64,000 bases of DNA, taken from Leptolinea sp964420995. Its GTDB lineage: Bacteria > Chloroflexota > Anaerolineae > Anaerolineales > Anaerolineaceae. The translations under genes were made by a program, and so were the position numbers. The notes beneath the pieces were generated by a model. The model ran no database searches and was not told where the DNA came from. It saw only the letters and a program-made list of their open reading frames with translations. The stretch spans positions 79,135-143,134 of the forward strand of contig CAYQUX010000009.1 in NCBI GenBank assembly GCA_964420995.1, given 5' to 3'. Of the stretch, positions 9,043-17,442 are shown one piece after another. Position 1 is the stretch's first letter. Every line of letters starts with the position of its first letter.

Positions 9043-9345
9043 CTTTCCCTCTGTGAGTGGTTAAATTATCGGTATAGTTGGATTTTTAAATTATCATATC
9101 GAGAAATCAGGGGCATTACAAGAGATAAACTCCGGGGCAACACAAACCTGGAATTGACATCTATTCGGCACATTCAGGCCATGCGATTGATACGACCACA
9201 TTCTTCCACTGAGGAATTTTTCTTGATTTCGAAACGCATTGCCTGATTTCCAGCCCTATTCAGATGCCCGTGCAATCATTAAATGACTGACTGAGTTTTT
9301 TTTCCCTGGTCGATAGGAATTATCCCTATTAAGTATCAAAAATTC
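9043..9345. other. Non-coding stretch
   Basis: About 300 nt between the HEXXH gene and the interrupted small gene upstream of it. It is AT-richer than the neighbours; I saw no convincing ORF, structured RNA or terminator. The ribosome site of the HEXXH gene lies at its low-coordinate end. Confidence 0.4.
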
Positions 9346-9576
9346 TCAAGGGAATTCAAATTTTCCAGACAAGATATCATTCACTTTCATTACACCACGG
9401 CCATCGGAATCAAAAAGCTTGCAGGTGACAATTTCTACAATGGTCTCCTCTGTAACCGGAGATGGATTATCCGTCTGCGCGGATTGGAGCGTGGTCGCGT
9501 CGGGTTAATTTCGCGGCAATGGAGCAGACGATTGATTCTCTGTAGCAGGCGGCTTGTAAACGTCAGATGGGGTCAT
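9346..9576 (-). pseudogene. Stop-interrupted small gene related to the HEXXH protein N-terminus
   Basis: An ATG at 9576 follows a strong GGGAGGAAGAG site. The first 23 codons read MTPSDVYKPP..., clearly matching the MSPSKVYKPQ start of the 909-residue protein. Codon 24 (9505-9507) is TAA, yet the same frame continues for 52 sense codons to TGA at 9346, with protein-like composition (for example EIVTCKLFDSDGRGVMKVND, an EF-hand-like loop). The membrane segment of the large protein is absent. The simplest reading is a decayed duplicate with a single nonsense mutation; readthrough or a functional 23-residue peptide cannot be excluded. Confidence 0.5.
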
Positions 9577-9669
9577 CTCTTCCTCCCTGCACGTGAGTAT
9601 TTGATTTTGAATGGTATGGGATATGAATACTATAACGACTGGGGACCGTTTTCACAAGTGAAAGCCGGG

Positions 9670-11757
9670 TTACTGGATTGTTTCCGGCAGGCTGATCACC
9701 GTGCGCGCTCGCCCGCTATCCAATCGATCCAATTTCATCCCACCGCCAAACACAGCCAGCATGGCATTGTGCAGCGCGATACCTTGCCCGCCGAAGACTG
9801 AATCCCGTTCGTCAACTTCTTCGGGAACGCCATTATTCTCAATGTAAACGCGCAGCATGGCATCAACTTCAGCTCTGATTCGGATTTGGAGATCCGTTCC
9901 TGTCAGCGGCCGGGTATGCTTTCCAATGTTTCGCAGGCATTCACGAACGGCGTAATAGACAGTCTCCATGGCATCAGCGGGAAGATTGCCCGCGGCCTGA
10001 ATACTCTTTTCTGATACATCAAAAAGCAGCGTGGCGTGGAGCAAATCTGCTTCATGTTGGGCGAGACTCTGTAAAGCAGGGAAAAGCCCTTCCCGGGCTA
10101 TGGCCGTGGGAGGCGGATGAGGAGCGTTACGAAGAAGGTCGGAAATCTGGCGGTGCGCGTTGGTGATCTGGTCAGCCGCCTGTCCTCCTGGCGCTGCCAA
10201 CAACGCGGTGTGCAGCAGGGGAAGCACTTCGTCGTGTAGTACACGGCGGGCTTCTTGATCGAGAAGGCGTGTTTTCGCCTGTTTTTGTTTCTGCAAATTC
10301 ACCAGACGGCGGGCGATCTCTGCCGCGGCCTGATTATCCATCCAGCTTTCCAGCGCTGAACGGGCTATCTCGATCTCTTCCATGGTGTAAAGCCCGTCAT
10401 CCAGCCTATCTCCCAGCAGCAGCCAGCCATCCAATCCGCGCGATGACAGCAGGGATATGGCCCAGCGGAAACCTCCGGACGCCTGTGGATCGAGCGGCAG
10501 AGGTTGGTCGCTTTTTACCAGAGAATTGAGTAGTGAGGGCTGCCTTGACATCAGGCTTAATTGACCCGGAAAACCCAACTCTTCCGGCAGGAAGCTGCCC
10601 AACGCGCCGCTGGGTATCAGGGCGGCCTGTTTGCATCGCAACAGTCGGGTGCACAGGATTTCAAATTCTGAATAAATTCCATTCGCGTCAGAGGGATTCT
10701 CCTGACGGCCAAAAATCCTTTCATAGTATTTTTGTGGCCTGGCCAGCGCGCGGATCTCATCCGTATTGATGGATTGTTCCCGCGCGGCAAGGCGGTTTTG
10801 AATGGCCAGCGCGCCCGTAAGGAAAGGAATGAATACCAGGTAAGCCAATTCCGGCCTGGAGAAGTAGATGAGAACATAGGAAAACAACAGGGCAAAAATG
10901 GCGCCCAGCCAGATGGAAAATATCCAGCGTTTTTTCAGGCCTGATCGGGGCAGGGGATTGGAGCTGAAAACCTCGTATACCATGGCGGCTTGTCCGATTA
11001 GCAGAATGGCGGCTGTGATCAATATTTCAATGACCACATCGAGCCCGGTCAGGGGAAGCAACACGGTTGCCGCATACTCTGAATCAGCGCGGTAGCTCAT
11101 GGAATGGGAACTGATTCCCCAGAAGAGGGTAAACGCCACCAGAAAACACACGGCCAGCAGCACCAGGGTTGAGGCCATCAGCCACGGCCGGGCCCGTTGG
11201 CGGGCTTCTTGACCCATCAGGCGGGGGGTGGGGCCGGGAAGCATAATGGCATCCAGCGCGAGCAGAATACAAAGGAGGATATAGCCGGGGAAGGCAATTG
11301 CCAGAAGGGTGAAATTGGATAAGTTGCCCGGGATGCCTGACAGATCAGGCAGCGGGTTGGCCAGCACCATCCATACGAGCAGCCCGACAGTAAGAATCAG
11401 GGTTAACCCAAACCAGGGTGCCTGTCGTCGGTTCAGCGAGGATGAGACATCATCCCAGTAACCGGAATACCAGAGAATGACACAATACCAGGCGAACGGA
11501 GACAGGATCAACGGCCACCACCCGGCGCGCCACCAGAAGTTCACCAGCGGGCTATCCCATTGCCAACCATTGCGCAGGATGGCCGTGTGGGCAATGAAAA
11601 AGACAGCTCCCAGCAGAAGACCGTCTACAGTCAGCCAGACACCGAAGGCACGGCGGTCTGCTTCCAGTAATATGGTGAAACCCAGCCAACACAGGATAAA
11701 GGCGTTGAAAAGTGAAAGCGCCAGAGCGGGCCAGTCCAGCAGAACCTGACCGCTCAT
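9670..11757 (-). CDS. Membrane sensor histidine kinase (NarL-partner type)
   Basis: A 695-residue sensor kinase. The first 330 or so residues contain about nine hydrophobic segments, a 7TM-like input module rather than a periplasmic domain. After a cytoplasmic GAF-like linker the phosphoacceptor helix appears near residue 500 as RRVLHDEVLPLL (His508), the arrangement of the HisKA_3 class. The ATPase domain follows, with an N box RECLRNIGKH (Asn610) and a G box GGQGIALHN near 657. It should autophosphorylate and pass phosphate to the regulator encoded just upstream, whose stop overlaps its ATG (ATGA, 11754-11757). The loops and conserved boxes are intact. The signal sensed is unknown. Confidence 0.82.
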   Translation of the reverse strand: MSGQVLLDWPALALSLFNAFILCWLGFTILLEADRRAFGVWLTVDGLLLGAVFFIAHTAILRNGWQWDSPLVNFWWRAGWWPLILSPFAWYCVILWYSGYWDDVSSSLNRRQAPWFGLTLILTVGLLVWMVLANPLPDLSGIPGNLSNFTLLAIAFPGYILLCILLALDAIMLPGPTPRLMGQEARQRARPWLMASTLVLLAVCFLVAFTLFWGISSHSMSYRADSEYAATVLLPLTGLDVVIEILITAAILLIGQAAMVYEVFSSNPLPRSGLKKRWIFSIWLGAIFALLFSYVLIYFSRPELAYLVFIPFLTGALAIQNRLAAREQSINTDEIRALARPQKYYERIFGRQENPSDANGIYSEFEILCTRLLRCKQAALIPSGALGSFLPEELGFPGQLSLMSRQPSLLNSLVKSDQPLPLDPQASGGFRWAISLLSSRGLDGWLLLGDRLDDGLYTMEEIEIARSALESWMDNQAAAEIARRLVNLQKQKQAKTRLLDQEARRVLHDEVLPLLHTALLAAPGGQAADQITNAHRQISDLLRNAPHPPPTAIAREGLFPALQSLAQHEADLLHATLLFDVSEKSIQAAGNLPADAMETVYYAVRECLRNIGKHTRPLTGTDLQIRIRAEVDAMLRVYIENNGVPEEVDERDSVFGGQGIALHNAMLAVFGGGMKLDRLDSGRARTVISLPETIQ

Positions 11758-12494
11758 CCATCCTCCCAGGGAATCCAGTTCTGGATGGCATCCTGAACAA
11801 AAGGCCGGCCTTCGGAATTCCAGTGGATCAATCGTCCGGTCTGGAAAATGATGGCCGCGCGTGTACGGGCGACCTTCTCGTCGGTGGTTGAGTCATCCAA
11901 ACCCCAGGCGGCATAAATACTTCCGTTGGTTCGGCTGATGGTGCGTTTATCGTGGAAACCCATGCGGCTGGCGATCTGTTCGTTGGTGAGGCCCTGGGCG
12001 ATCATTTTGATAACCGCCAGTTCGTTGGGTTCAAGCAACGTGAGGGGATCCTGTTCGTCCAACTGCTTTACTTCCTGAACCCGGTCTTCAATTTCCGGGT
12101 CTATGAAGGAACGCCCCGCGATGGCATCCTTGATCAATGGAAGGATCATGGCGGGCAGCAGATAGTTGGATTTGCGGACGTAGGCATAGTGGCTGAGAAT
12201 TCCGGAAGCGCGGAAGTCGCGGTAAAACTGGTCATCGTCCTGAATGGAGTAGAATACCACTGGCAGACGGGGAATTTCACGGCGCAGCGCGACGGCAGTT
12301 TGAATGCCATTCATTGCCCCTTCAAGACGAACGTCCATCAAAACTGCCTGGGGGAGCCTGTTGGCAGCCAACACCAGAGCTTCTTCTCCAGAACCGGTAT
12401 CCGCGCAGATGCGGACACCACCGCCTGATTCGAAACCCGTCTTCAACGCGGCGCGCAAGCGTTCATTATCTTCGACGATCAACAATGCGATCAT
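11754..12494 (-). CDS. Response regulator with LuxR/NarL-type HTH
   Basis: A 246-residue two-domain regulator. The receiver domain spans residues 1-125, with acidic residues Glu8 and Asp9, the phosphoacceptor Asp54 in LMDVRLEG, and a Lys in YVRKSN near 110. The DNA-binding domain is at about 150-205 (LEPNELAVIKMIAQGLTNEQ), the four-helix LuxR fold, followed by about 40 unusual residues. It is first in the operon with the kinase gene and overlaps it by 4 nt. The gene has no Shine-Dalgarno site; a TATAAT hexamer lies 7 nt before the ATG, suggesting a leaderless message. Targets are not evident, although the divergent membrane gene at 12666 is a candidate. Confidence 0.88.
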   Translation of the reverse strand: MIALLIVEDNERLRAALKTGFESGGGVRICADTGSGEEALVLAANRLPQAVLMDVRLEGAMNGIQTAVALRREIPRLPVVFYSIQDDDQFYRDFRASGILSHYAYVRKSNYLLPAMILPLIKDAIAGRSFIDPEIEDRVQEVKQLDEQDPLTLLEPNELAVIKMIAQGLTNEQIASRMGFHDKRTISRTNGSIYAAWGLDDSTTDEKVARTRAAIIFQTGRLIHWNSEGRPFVQDAIQNWIPWEDG

Positions 12495-12501
12495 AAAATG
12501 T

Positions 12502-12507
12502 ATTATA
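12502..12507 (-). promoter_or_regulatory. -10 element of response regulator (leaderless start)
   Basis: TATAAT on the minus strand with 7 nt between it and the ATG at 12494. No good -35 hexamer stands at 16-18 nt. The geometry places the transcription start at or within a base of the A of ATG. Confidence 0.45.
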
Positions 12508-12639
12508 CCGACCGGGCGTTAATAGTGTTTCATTCGAAATTCAGTGTTTATAAAAAATTGCCACCAAAATCATCATCTGTTAAGCACCTGAGTGCGTGGA
12601 AACCGGGGTTTAAACAGCGGCACAAAATTGACCGAAACC

Positions 12640-12645
12640 TATAAT
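12640..12645 (+). promoter_or_regulatory. -10 element of the 12666 membrane gene
   Basis: A perfect TATAAT hexamer, 20 nt before the ATG at 12666 and followed by AAGGAG at 12652-12657. The -35 region is weak. It lies back to back with the response regulator promoter in a 171-nt divergent gap, so one bound regulator could affect both directions. Confidence 0.4.
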
Positions 12646-12665
12646 GGGTGAAAAGGAGAATCAAT

Positions 12666-14276
12666 ATGCCTGTCAAACATGCTTCGCGGATACTATGGAT
12701 ATCCATCTTTCTCGGTTTTTGCTTTGATCTGCTATTCTGGAAAAAGCCAATCGGGGTGTCATTTTTTCTCTACATTCTTCTGTTGACATCGGCCGGTTTT
12801 GTGATCAATTTTCTGGAAGGGCAGAAACCTGCCTGGCAGAGCTGGTTGATGGCCGCTTTTACCCTTTTCTTTTCCTTCATGACCTTCATCCGGCAGGAGC
12901 CTTTCACCAATTTCATCAATGTTCTGAATTGCCTGCTGTGCCTGGTACTTCTGGCATTGACGTTTTCGAGCGGACTCTGGCCGAAATACAGTCTGGCTGA
13001 CGCGATCACTGGCCTTGTCCGGCTGACTGGCTCCGCGCTGGCGGGCGGAAGTTCGCTGTTGATGTCTTCAGGAAAAGGTGAACCAACGGAGGGAGGCGGC
13101 ACACCTGAATCTTCACATAAACCCCGAATTTCCATCTGGGCAGTACTGCGTGGATTGCTGCTGGCTTTCCCGATCGTCTTTTTCCTGGCTTTACTGCTGG
13201 TATCGGCTGATCCGGTTTTTTCAAAGGAACTGGAAAAGATCCTGGATATTGACCGGTTTGTCGAATATGCGGTTCGTCTGGCATTGGTGGGGATCGTCGG
13301 GTACATTTTGTCCGGAATCTACCTGTACAGCCGTGAGAAATCGAATCGCAGTGACCTCATCGGGATGCAAAAGCCCTGGCTGCCGGCCTTCCTGGGATTC
13401 ACCGAAAGCGTGATCGTCCTGACCGGAGTTAACCTTCTGTTCGCCTTCTTTGTGATTGTGCAGTTTAAATACTTCTTCGGAGGGCAGGCCAATATCGTGG
13501 TGGACGGTTACACCTATGCCGAATACGCGAGAAAAGGTTTCGGCGAACTTGTCTGGGTAGCTGTGCTCAGCCTGATGCTGTTCCTTGGCTTATCCAGCAT
13601 CACCCGGCGGGAGACATCCACAAAACAGCACTGGTTTTCCGGATTGAGCCTGGTACTTGTCTGCCTGGTTGGGGTCATCCTGGTGTCCTCTTTCATGCGG
13701 CTCAACCTGCTGGAAGCGGCCTATGGATTCACCCGGCTGCGCACCTACAGCCATGTTTTCATGGTCTGGCTGGGAATCCTTTTGGCGGCCGTGATGGTGT
13801 TGGAACTCATCGCCTACCGGCGAGGCTTTGCCATGGCCGCTTTCTTCACCCTGATCGGCTTCGGCCTGACCCTGAACATCATGAATGTGGATGGATTCAT
13901 TGTTGACGCGAATGTCAACCGTTCTGTTGCCAATACAGAGCAAAAACTGGATTATCTTTACTTTCAAGAGCTTTCCACCGATAGTGTGCCGGCCGCGTTG
14001 CAACAATTTCGGTCTACAACCGGCGGTGATGTGAAACACCTGCTGGGAGCGGCGCTCGCCTGTCGGGCCAGCGCCCTTGAAACACAGTTGGAATCCTGGC
14101 AATGGCAGGGGTACCATGTTTCATTCAATTCCGCGGTTGATGCCCTGCGGGCTGCCGGGACGGAGTTGAGTGACTATCGGGTGATTAAGAACGATGGGGC
14201 TTCCTGGAGACAGGATACGGTGGAGACGCCATTGGGAACGATGGATTGCTATAAGAATTACCGTTCAATGGATTAA
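12666..14276 (+). CDS. Polytopic membrane protein, DUF4173/DUF4153-like
   Basis: A 536-residue integral membrane protein. I chose the ATG at 12666 because AAGGAG sits 8 nt before it; an in-frame GTG at 12648 lies almost on the promoter. About eleven hydrophobic segments run from residue 10 to about 425, interrupted by a polar loop (145-165). The segment near residue 285, with the pattern YAEYARKGFGELVWV, matches what I remember of the DUF4173 family; the soluble C-terminal 110 residues follow the last membrane helix. Function of the family is unknown. It is divergent from the two-component system and followed by its own terminator, so it is a single-gene unit. Confidence 0.75.
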   Translation: MPVKHASRILWISIFLGFCFDLLFWKKPIGVSFFLYILLLTSAGFVINFLEGQKPAWQSWLMAAFTLFFSFMTFIRQEPFTNFINVLNCLLCLVLLALTFSSGLWPKYSLADAITGLVRLTGSALAGGSSLLMSSGKGEPTEGGGTPESSHKPRISIWAVLRGLLLAFPIVFFLALLLVSADPVFSKELEKILDIDRFVEYAVRLALVGIVGYILSGIYLYSREKSNRSDLIGMQKPWLPAFLGFTESVIVLTGVNLLFAFFVIVQFKYFFGGQANIVVDGYTYAEYARKGFGELVWVAVLSLMLFLGLSSITRRETSTKQHWFSGLSLVLVCLVGVILVSSFMRLNLLEAAYGFTRLRTYSHVFMVWLGILLAAVMVLELIAYRRGFAMAAFFTLIGFGLTLNIMNVDGFIVDANVNRSVANTEQKLDYLYFQELSTDSVPAALQQFRSTTGGDVKHLLGAALACRASALETQLESWQWQGYHVSFNSAVDALRAAGTELSDYRVIKNDGASWRQDTVETPLGTMDCYKNYRSMD

Positions 14277-14301
14277 ATATCAAACCAGGTTATCTTTTTT
14301 C

Positions 14302-14337
14302 GGGAAGAGAGAATTGTCTTTCTTCCCAAGATTTTTT
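14302..14337 (+). terminator. Intrinsic terminator of the DUF4173-like gene
   Basis: A 7-bp stem GGGAAGA/TCTTCCC with a 12-nt loop, then AAGA and six T residues. Confidence 0.75.
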
Positions 14338-14378
14338 AAATACCCCCAATTCCCTGGATTATATTAATATCTTCTTAT

Positions 14379-14407
14379 TTGACGATAGGGAAAACCCATG
14401 TTATATT
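14379..14407 (+). promoter_or_regulatory. metK promoter
   Basis: TTGACG (14379-14384) and TATATT (14402-14407) with an exact 17-nt spacer. The predicted start lies about 25-30 nt before the riboswitch. The same hexamer pair with the same spacing occurs upstream of the RNase J leader at 49388. Confidence 0.7.
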
Positions 14408-14440
14408 TTTGCTAACAATTGAAAAGCCTCTAAAGGCACT

Positions 14441-14559
14441 CTTATCCAGAGAGGTGGAGGGAACGGCCCTATGATACCTCGGCAACCTGGCAGGACTATT
14501 TTTAATAGTCAAGCTCAGGTGCCAATTCCGGCAGAGAAAATCTGGTAGATGAGAGGGCA
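14441..14559 (+). promoter_or_regulatory. SAM-I riboswitch (S box)
   Basis: The leader holds the conserved S-box elements in order: CTTATCCAGAGAGGTGGAGG at the 5' P1/P2 strand, CGGCCC, GATACCTCGGCAACC, a variable P3 arm, GGTGCCAATTCCGGCAGAG, and GATGAGAGGG closing P1. SAM-I riboswitches bind S-adenosylmethionine and, when bound, allow a downstream terminator to form. The gene controlled is metK, which makes SAM, so this is direct end-product feedback. The terminator at 14575 is the expression platform. Confidence 0.96.
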
Positions 14560-14574
14560 GCCACAAGAATTTTC

Positions 14575-14611
14575 TTGCCCCTCGCAGTACCGGAAGGGGC
14601 AATTTCTTTTT
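14575..14611 (+). terminator. Riboswitch-controlled terminator of metK
   Basis: An 8-bp stem TTGCCCCT/AGGGGCAA with a 12-nt loop, followed by TTTCTTTTT. It begins 15 nt after the S box and ends 22 nt before the metK start, the expected place for SAM-dependent attenuation. Confidence 0.93.
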
Positions 14612-14633
14612 ATATAATAAGGAGAATATATAT

Positions 14634-15869
14634 ATGCTTTCAACATTCATGAGCTCTGAAAAATACCTGTTCACCTCTGAATCGGTTACCGAGGGACATC
14701 CAGACAAGATCTGCGATCAGATCAGTGATGCCGTTCTCGACGCCTGCCTCGCGCAGGATCCTGCCTCTCGTGTGGCGTGCGAAACAGCGACCAAAACCGG
14801 TTTTGTCATGCTGCTGGGCGAAATCACCACCAACGCCCATGTAGACTTTGATAAACTGGTACGCAAGGTCGTCACAGATATTGGTTACGACGACAGCTCA
14901 AAAGGTTTTGACGGTAATTCCTGCGGTGTGCAGGTTGCCATTGCCAAGCAGTCTGGTGACATTGATATGGGTGTCTCCAAAGCGGATGAGGTCAAGAAAG
15001 GCCAGTCTGCCGAAGATGAAATCGCCAAAGTTGGCGCCGGCGACCAGGGTATGATGTTCGGTTTTGCCTGCAATGAAACCCCGACTTTCATGCCCATGCC
15101 CATTTACCTGGCTCACAAACTCACCCGAAAGCTGAGCGAAGTTCGCAAGAACGACACCCTGCCGTGGCTGCGCCCCGATGGCAAAAGCCAGGTGACCATT
15201 GAATATCGCAAAGGCAAAGCCTACCGCGTGGATACCGTGCTCATCAGCACCCAGCATGATCCCGACGTGACCCAAAAAGAAATCTTCGATGGTGTCAAGA
15301 AATTTGTTATTGATCCCGTTTTGAAAGAATCCGGAATTATTGTGGACGGCGATCTCAAAGTCTACGTTAATCCCACCGGTCGTTTCGTAATCGGCGGCCC
15401 AATGGGCGATGCCGGTGTTACCGGCCGCAAGATCATTGTGGATACCTACGGTGGAACCGGCCGGCATGGCGGCGGCGCCTTCTCCGGCAAAGACCCCACA
15501 AAAGTGGACCGCTCTGCCGCGTACGCCGCCCGCTGGGTTGCCAAAAATGTTGTGGCTGCCGGTCTGGCCGATCGCTGCGAAATTCAGGTGGCATATGCCA
15601 TCGGTGTGGCTCATCCCCTGAGCATCAACGTTGAAACCTTCGGCACTGGCAAGATCAGTGATGAAGATATCTCCGAGATCATCTCCAAGACGTTTGATCT
15701 GCGTCCCGGCGCCATTATCCGCGACTTAAATCTGCGAAAACCGATCTACCAGCAGGTGGCGGCTTACGGTCATTTCGGCCGTGACGACCTCAACCTGAGC
15801 TGGGAAAAAACCGACCGGGTTGACGCCCTTAAAGCCGCCGCGGCCAGCAAAGCAGCCGTTGTCAAATAA
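14634..15869 (+). CDS. metK: S-adenosylmethionine synthase
   Basis: A 411-residue methionine adenosyltransferase that makes SAM from methionine and ATP in the cytosol. The family motifs are complete: SVTEGHPDK with the catalytic His22, CDQISDAVLD, CETATKTGFVMLLGE, GAGDQGMMFG (hexapeptide of the active site), and the glycine-rich GTGRHGGGAFSGKDPTKVDRS region where the phosphate-binding lysine lies. AAGGAG ends 9 nt before the ATG at 14634; a second in-frame ATG at 14649 is possible but has no ribosome site. It is controlled by the SAM riboswitch just upstream and stands alone. Many SAM-dependent RNA methyltransferase genes follow within 6 kb, which may be coincidence. Confidence 0.98.
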   Translation: MLSTFMSSEKYLFTSESVTEGHPDKICDQISDAVLDACLAQDPASRVACETATKTGFVMLLGEITTNAHVDFDKLVRKVVTDIGYDDSSKGFDGNSCGVQVAIAKQSGDIDMGVSKADEVKKGQSAEDEIAKVGAGDQGMMFGFACNETPTFMPMPIYLAHKLTRKLSEVRKNDTLPWLRPDGKSQVTIEYRKGKAYRVDTVLISTQHDPDVTQKEIFDGVKKFVIDPVLKESGIIVDGDLKVYVNPTGRFVIGGPMGDAGVTGRKIIVDTYGGTGRHGGGAFSGKDPTKVDRSAAYAARWVAKNVVAAGLADRCEIQVAYAIGVAHPLSINVETFGTGKISDEDISEIISKTFDLRPGAIIRDLNLRKPIYQQVAAYGHFGRDDLNLSWEKTDRVDALKAAAASKAAVVK

Positions 15870-15905
15870 GACAATTCTTTGAGGCACACGCCGTGACCTC
15901 AAACC

Positions 15906-15941
15906 ATCACACGGGCGGATCGCAGGATCCGCCTGTGTGAT
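15906..15941 (+). terminator. Strong hairpin after metK
   Basis: A 16-bp stem (ATCACACGGGCGGATC with its complement, one G-U pair) and a 4-nt loop. There is no T-run after it, so it may act as a terminator of the long-stem kind or as a 3' protecting structure. Confidence 0.55.
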
Positions 15942-15972
15942 TCTCCAGAGCGGTGGATTTACCGGCTGCGTT

Positions 15973-15978
15973 TATAAT
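15973..15978 (+). promoter_or_regulatory. -10 element of rsmI (leaderless start)
   Basis: TATAAT followed by exactly 6 nt and the ATG at 15985. No -35 hexamer is apparent and there is no Shine-Dalgarno site, which fits a leaderless transcript. Confidence 0.45.
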
Positions 15979-15984
15979 TCAGTT

Positions 15985-16659
15985 ATGCTTTATCTGGTTG
16001 CCACACCAATTGGAAATCTGGGTGATATCACCCTGCGCGCCCTGGAAACGTTGAAAACCGTTGATCTGGTGGTCAGTGAGGACACGCGCAAAACCGGATT
16101 CCTGTTGAAACACTTCGAGATCAAACAGCCGCAGATGTCATTCCATGAATACAACGAGGACAAGGCTTCCGCCCGGGTCGTGGATATGTTGTTGGAAGGG
16201 AAAAATGTGGCGCTGGTCTCAGACGCGGGGAGCCCATCCGTTTCCGATCCCGGCTACCGGCTGGTGCGTGCCGCGCTGCAGGCTGGTGTGGAGATCACGG
16301 CCATTCCCGGGCCAACGGCGGTGATCACGGCGCTGGTGCTTTCCGGTCTGCCGGTGCATGCCTTCACCTTCCGCGGATTCCCGCCGCGCAAGAGTTCCGC
16401 CCGGCGCAAATTTCTGGCCGTGGATGAGCATTCACCACATACCCTGATCTTCTACGAAAGCCCATTTCGGCTTAAAGAATTTCTCAAGGATTGCCTGGCT
16501 GTGTATGGTGACCGGCCGGCAGCCGTGGCCAACGACCTGACCAAGAAATTCGAACTGGTGGTACGCGGCAGCCTGTCTGAATTGGTGGAAAAAGCCGCGA
16601 CGATGGATCTACGCGGCGAATTTACGGTGGTGATCGCCGGTTTCGAGGCCAACCTTTGA
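15985..16659 (+). CDS. rsmI: 16S rRNA (cytidine-1402 2'-O)-methyltransferase
   Basis: A 224-residue enzyme of the tetrapyrrole-methylase fold that 2'-O-methylates C1402 in the decoding centre (E. coli numbering). The N-terminus LYLVATPIGNLGDITLRAL is the family signature; SEDTRKT, ALVSDAGSPSVSDPGY and AIPGPTAVITAL form the SAM site, and FRGFPPRKSSARR follows. I chose the ATG at 15985 because conserved sequence starts there; the 16 extra in-frame codons upstream overlap the promoter. It overlaps rsmE by 4 nt, so the two rRNA methyltransferases are co-translated. It is slightly shorter than the E. coli protein (286 residues), lacking the C-terminal domain, as is common outside Proteobacteria. 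Confidence 0.95.
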   Translation: MLYLVATPIGNLGDITLRALETLKTVDLVVSEDTRKTGFLLKHFEIKQPQMSFHEYNEDKASARVVDMLLEGKNVALVSDAGSPSVSDPGYRLVRAALQAGVEITAIPGPTAVITALVLSGLPVHAFTFRGFPPRKSSARRKFLAVDEHSPHTLIFYESPFRLKEFLKDCLAVYGDRPAAVANDLTKKFELVVRGSLSELVEKAATMDLRGEFTVVIAGFEANL

Positions 16660-17402
16660 GCGAAAATCGTTTCTTTGTCCCGCCCGAAGTATTTAATGGC
16701 AGGGAGACTTGCTTCCCGCCGGATATTTCCCGGCAGATCAGCATGGTTTTGCGTATGAAGAAGGGGGAGGGCGTTATCATCCTCGATAACCGCGGCCATT
16801 ACCGGCCGGTGACGTTGAACGAGGTGACCCCAAAAGAAGTAACCGGTCAACCCGGTGAAATCACCCTGGCCGGGGGGGAGCCGGTTATTGAATTAACTCT
16901 GTGTATTGCGCTGACCGGGCGAGAGAAGTTCGAGTGGGTATTGCAGAAAGGTACAGAACTCGGCGTAAAACGATTTGTCCCGCTGGTCACCGCGCGCACC
17001 CTGGTGCAGGAAACCGGCGGATCGGATGCCCGGATGAACCGCTGGCAGAAAATTGTGCAGGAAGCCGCGGAACAGTGCGGCCGTGGGCTGGTCCCGGAGG
17101 TTGGCATTCCGGAAAAGTTTCCCGGTCTGCTGAAACGGAAGGACATCCCCCGGGGTTATATTCTGTATGAAAAAGAAAGGCAATCCGGCCTGGCGCAAAC
17201 CTGGCAGCAAGACTTCAATGGCGGAATTCGGTCAATCGCATTGCTGATCGGACCTGAAGGCGGGTTTACGGACGTTGAAGCGGAACAGGCAAAAGCGGCT
17301 GAATTCAAACCCGTAAGTGTTGGAACGCGCATCTTACGCATGGAAACGGCAGCACTCGCGGCGTGTGTCATTTGCATGACCGCGTCCGGCGAAATGGGCT
17401 GA
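16656..17402 (+). CDS. rsmE: 16S rRNA (uridine-1498 N3)-methyltransferase
   Basis: A 248-residue SPOUT-class enzyme that methylates N3 of U1498 in the small-subunit decoding region. The N-terminal PUA-like domain starts SENRFFVPPEVF. The knotted SAM-binding part has ALTGREKFEWVLQKGTELGV, QEAAEQCGRG, and the signature LIGPEGGFTDVEAE followed by VGTRILRMETAALAA. The start is a TTG that overlaps the rsmI stop codon (TTGA at 16656-16659), so translation likely depends on coupling. All key motifs are present and length is typical (E. coli 243). Together with rsmI it forms a decoding-centre methylation pair. Confidence 0.95.
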   Translation: MSENRFFVPPEVFNGRETCFPPDISRQISMVLRMKKGEGVIILDNRGHYRPVTLNEVTPKEVTGQPGEITLAGGEPVIELTLCIALTGREKFEWVLQKGTELGVKRFVPLVTARTLVQETGGSDARMNRWQKIVQEAAEQCGRGLVPEVGIPEKFPGLLKRKDIPRGYILYEKERQSGLAQTWQQDFNGGIRSIALLIGPEGGFTDVEAEQAKAAEFKPVSVGTRILRMETAALAACVICMTASGEMG

Positions 17403-17442
17403 TTTACCACGTACATCTTATTAGACCAAGGAACACGATACC

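Noticed and set aside
9484..9801. 105-codon plus-strand frame
   Set aside because: It is antisense to the end of the histidine kinase gene and to the interrupted small gene.
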